Of a stretch of DNA of 46,743 bases, positions 45,515 through 46,743 are shown piece after piece. A program made the translations under genes and the position numbers. The stretch lies in the NCBI GenBank assembly GCA_903953565.1, contig CAJBKE010000005.1:1-46743 (forward strand). Reading direction: 5' to 3'. Position 1 is the stretch's first letter; every line of letters starts with the position of its first letter. The DNA is from an uncultured Verrucomicrobiota bacterium (GTDB lineage: Bacteria; Verrucomicrobiota; Verrucomicrobiia; Chthoniobacterales; JACTMZ01). Below the pieces are notes generated by a model. The model saw only the letters and a list, made by a program, of their open reading frames with translations. It did no database searches and was not told the DNA's origin.

Positions 45515-45577
45515 ATCATACACCGAAGCAGTGAGCGCGCGCGGATTGTTTTGCCAAGTTCTAGCATTTCCCTGTCA
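45515..45577 (-). promoter_or_regulatory. AraC-type operator plus promoter, site f (PEP-CTERM gene)
   Basis: On the minus strand TGACAGGGAAATGCT and TGGCAAAAC are 21 bp apart; after 30 bp comes TATGAT (45520-45515), preceded by GGTG. Predicted start near 45508, about 14 bases before ATG 45494. The element overlaps the 3' end of the upstream autotransporter gene. The first half-site is the weakest of the six (TGACA). Confidence 0.7.
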
Positions 45578-46743
45578 AAGCTCTCTTGGAGAACCGGACC
45601 CGGCGCCACTGCCTGCAGCAGGCTGGCAAGAGCATCAGGCCGAGCAATCCCGCGGCAGCAATGACGGTCGAGGGTTCGGGAATGGCCGTGATGGTGAAAT
45701 AATCACCTTGGATACTCGTGGTATATCCGTTGTCGAAACTGAACTGTGCGAGATTGTCGGCGTTGAATGTAGCACTCGCAAACTGGAGTGAGTTGCCTTG
45801 GAAGAAGCTTTGCACTGTGACCAAAGCGCTGTCCGTATTCGTGTAACTCTGGAATTGCAGATTGCCCGCGGTCCCGCTGCCAAAGTTGAGGAACGAAGCC
45901 GCAGTGATGTTCAGGTTGCCGAAGACCTCGCTCACCCCGCTGGCGCGCTGGATCGTGCCGCCGGAGAGCGTGACCGCCGCGTTGTCGTTGACTTGGCTGC
46001 TTTGCGAGACGAGCAGGGTGGCGCTGGTGGCCACCGACACACTTGAGGTGGAACCCAAGGCGGATCCCGCCGAACTGTCGAGGTTCAACACGCCGCCGGT
46101 GACTGCCGTGGCGCCGGTGAAGTTGTTGGAGGTAGCAAGGGTGGCGGTGCCGGTGCCGGTCTTGATTATCCCGCCCGTTCCAACGATCCGATCGTTGACC
46201 GCGTGGGTGCCTGCACCCACGAAAGTGAGCGTGTTGCCCCCAAGATCAACCGCGTCGCCGGAGGCGACATCTAGGATAAGGCCCGTTCCGGACCCCGCAT
46301 TGATGGATGCGTTGGCGGCGAGCGATACCTTGCCTTGGTAGGTATTGGTTTCACCGCTGACTCCGGACCGCAGGGCGCCGGTATAAGAGCCACCGTCACC
46401 GCTGATGGTCAGAGACTCACCGTTCCCGTAGCTGGTCGCGCCTGCTACACCGGTGATCAGCCGAAGTTGCGCGCCGCTTTCCACGACCGTTCCGCCATTC
46501 GTGCTGCCCAACGCACTGCTGTTGCCGATCCTCAGCACGCCTGCCGAAACGAGCGTGTCGCCGGAATAGGTATTTGCGCCGCCAAGCCCGAGCGTCCCGG
46601 TTCCTTGCTTGACCAGAGCACCTGAGCCGGCAATCACCCCGCTGAAAGTGTCGCTACCGCTGGCCTTGTTGACCGCAAGATTGTGCGTGAATCCGCTGGT
46701 GGTCGTCTGCACCGTGCCATCCCCGGTCAGCCCGCCGATCGTG
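45561..46743 (-). CDS. Autotransporter-type beta-strand-repeat protein with PEP-CTERM (5' partial)
   Basis: The frame is open to the right edge, giving 393 visible C-terminal residues; the start lies outside. Repeats of the autotransporter-associated beta-strand type are clear: SGVIAGSGALVKQGTGTLGL, GANTYSGDTLVSAGVLRIGN, GTGGIIKTGTGTATLATSNN with FTGATAVTGGVLNLDSSAGS. These fold as a right-handed beta-helix. The tail IPEPSTVIAAAGLLGLMLLP plus basic residues is a PEP-CTERM signal. It is probably a large surface or matrix protein. Relation to the polysaccharide regulon is not shown, as its promoter is not visible. Confidence 0.88.
   Translation of the reverse strand, partial: TIGGLTGDGTVQTTTSGFTHNLAVNKASGSDTFSGVIAGSGALVKQGTGTLGLGGANTYSGDTLVSAGVLRIGNSSALGSTNGGTVVESGAQLRLITGVAGATSYGNGESLTISGDGGSYTGALRSGVSGETNTYQGKVSLAANASINAGSGTGLILDVASGDAVDLGGNTLTFVGAGTHAVNDRIVGTGGIIKTGTGTATLATSNNFTGATAVTGGVLNLDSSAGSALGSTSSVSVATSATLLVSQSSQVNDNAAVTLSGGTIQRASGVSEVFGNLNITAASFLNFGSGTAGNLQFQSYTNTDSALVTVQSFFQGNSLQFASATFNADNLAQFSFDNGYTTSIQGDYFTITAIPEPSTVIAAAGLLGLMLLPACCRQWRRVRFSKRALTGKC

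Noticed and set aside
24335-45577. Sigma-54 promoters (TGGCA ... TGC resembles -24/-12 elements)
   Set aside because: In all six copies the first box has GG-N9-G(or A)C, one base short of the strict GG-N10-GC spacing. The second box gives inconsistent spacings (8 to 11, or no GC), and a conserved sigma-70-like -10 lies downstream. No sigma-54 activator gene is nearby.

Overview
The window looks like a chromosomal segment of a high-GC Gram-negative bacterium of the PVC group, most likely Verrucomicrobiota. Evidence for this: a DUF1800/DUF1501 gene pair, PEP-CTERM proteins, an autotransporter-type beta-strand-repeat protein, a pseudopilin with the H-X9-DG processing motif, many secreted glycoside hydrolases, and start codons that mostly lack Shine-Dalgarno sequences. 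The class cannot be fixed from this sequence alone.

Positions 1-24,000 are mostly ordinary housekeeping and envelope genes. They start with the tail of an exopolysaccharide sugar-phosphate transferase. A plus-strand run follows: an orphan sugar-ABC ATPase, a dGTPase-like HD hydrolase and a membrane-anchored alpha/beta hydrolase. On the minus strand come a DEAD-box helicase, a dienelactone-hydrolase/phosphoribosyltransferase pair, and a YdbH gene next to a natural YnbE-YdbL fusion (envelope lipid-bridge system). ileS and lspA come next. A scar with a degraded tRNA-fMet 3' end and a PIN-toxin remnant separates them from the Tat-exported DUF1501/DUF1800 pair. A membrane-anchored alpha-solenoid protein and a complete MacAB-TolC-type exporter operon (MFP, ATPase, permease, outer-membrane channel) close this part.

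From about 21,500 to the end the window is a polysaccharide-utilisation region centred on L-rhamnose. It holds two GH78 alpha-L-rhamnosidases without signal peptides and an L-rhamnose mutarotase. A 14.4-kb minus-strand gene run follows: GH99-like, two lipoprotein GH106-like enzymes, a sulfatase, GH42, a truncated NGDFS-module protein, GH35 with an N-terminal NGDFS module, and GH43-CBM6. Beyond it are an RhaS-like AraC-family regulator, three stand-alone secreted NGDFS-module proteins (one with PEP-CTERM), a pseudopilin, and an autotransporter-repeat PEP-CTERM protein that runs off the window. The inferred substrate is a sulfated rhamnose- and galactose-containing glycan. Extracellular enzymes would trim it and cytoplasmic GH78s would finish imported fragments. 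No importer is present.

The most interesting signal is a shared cis-regulatory element. Six promoter regions in 24.3-45.6 kb carry the same tandem direct repeat of TGGCA at an exact 21-bp period, with a conserved TGCT 11 bp after the first copy. In five of the six a -10-like hexamer (TATAGA, TAAAGT, TAATTT, TATATT, TATGAT) lies 30-31 bp beyond the second copy, with no good -35. This is the architecture expected of AraC-family activation. It ties the glycosidase operons, the NGDFS proteins and the pseudopilin into one regulon, with the RhaS-like protein encoded in its midst as the obvious candidate regulator.
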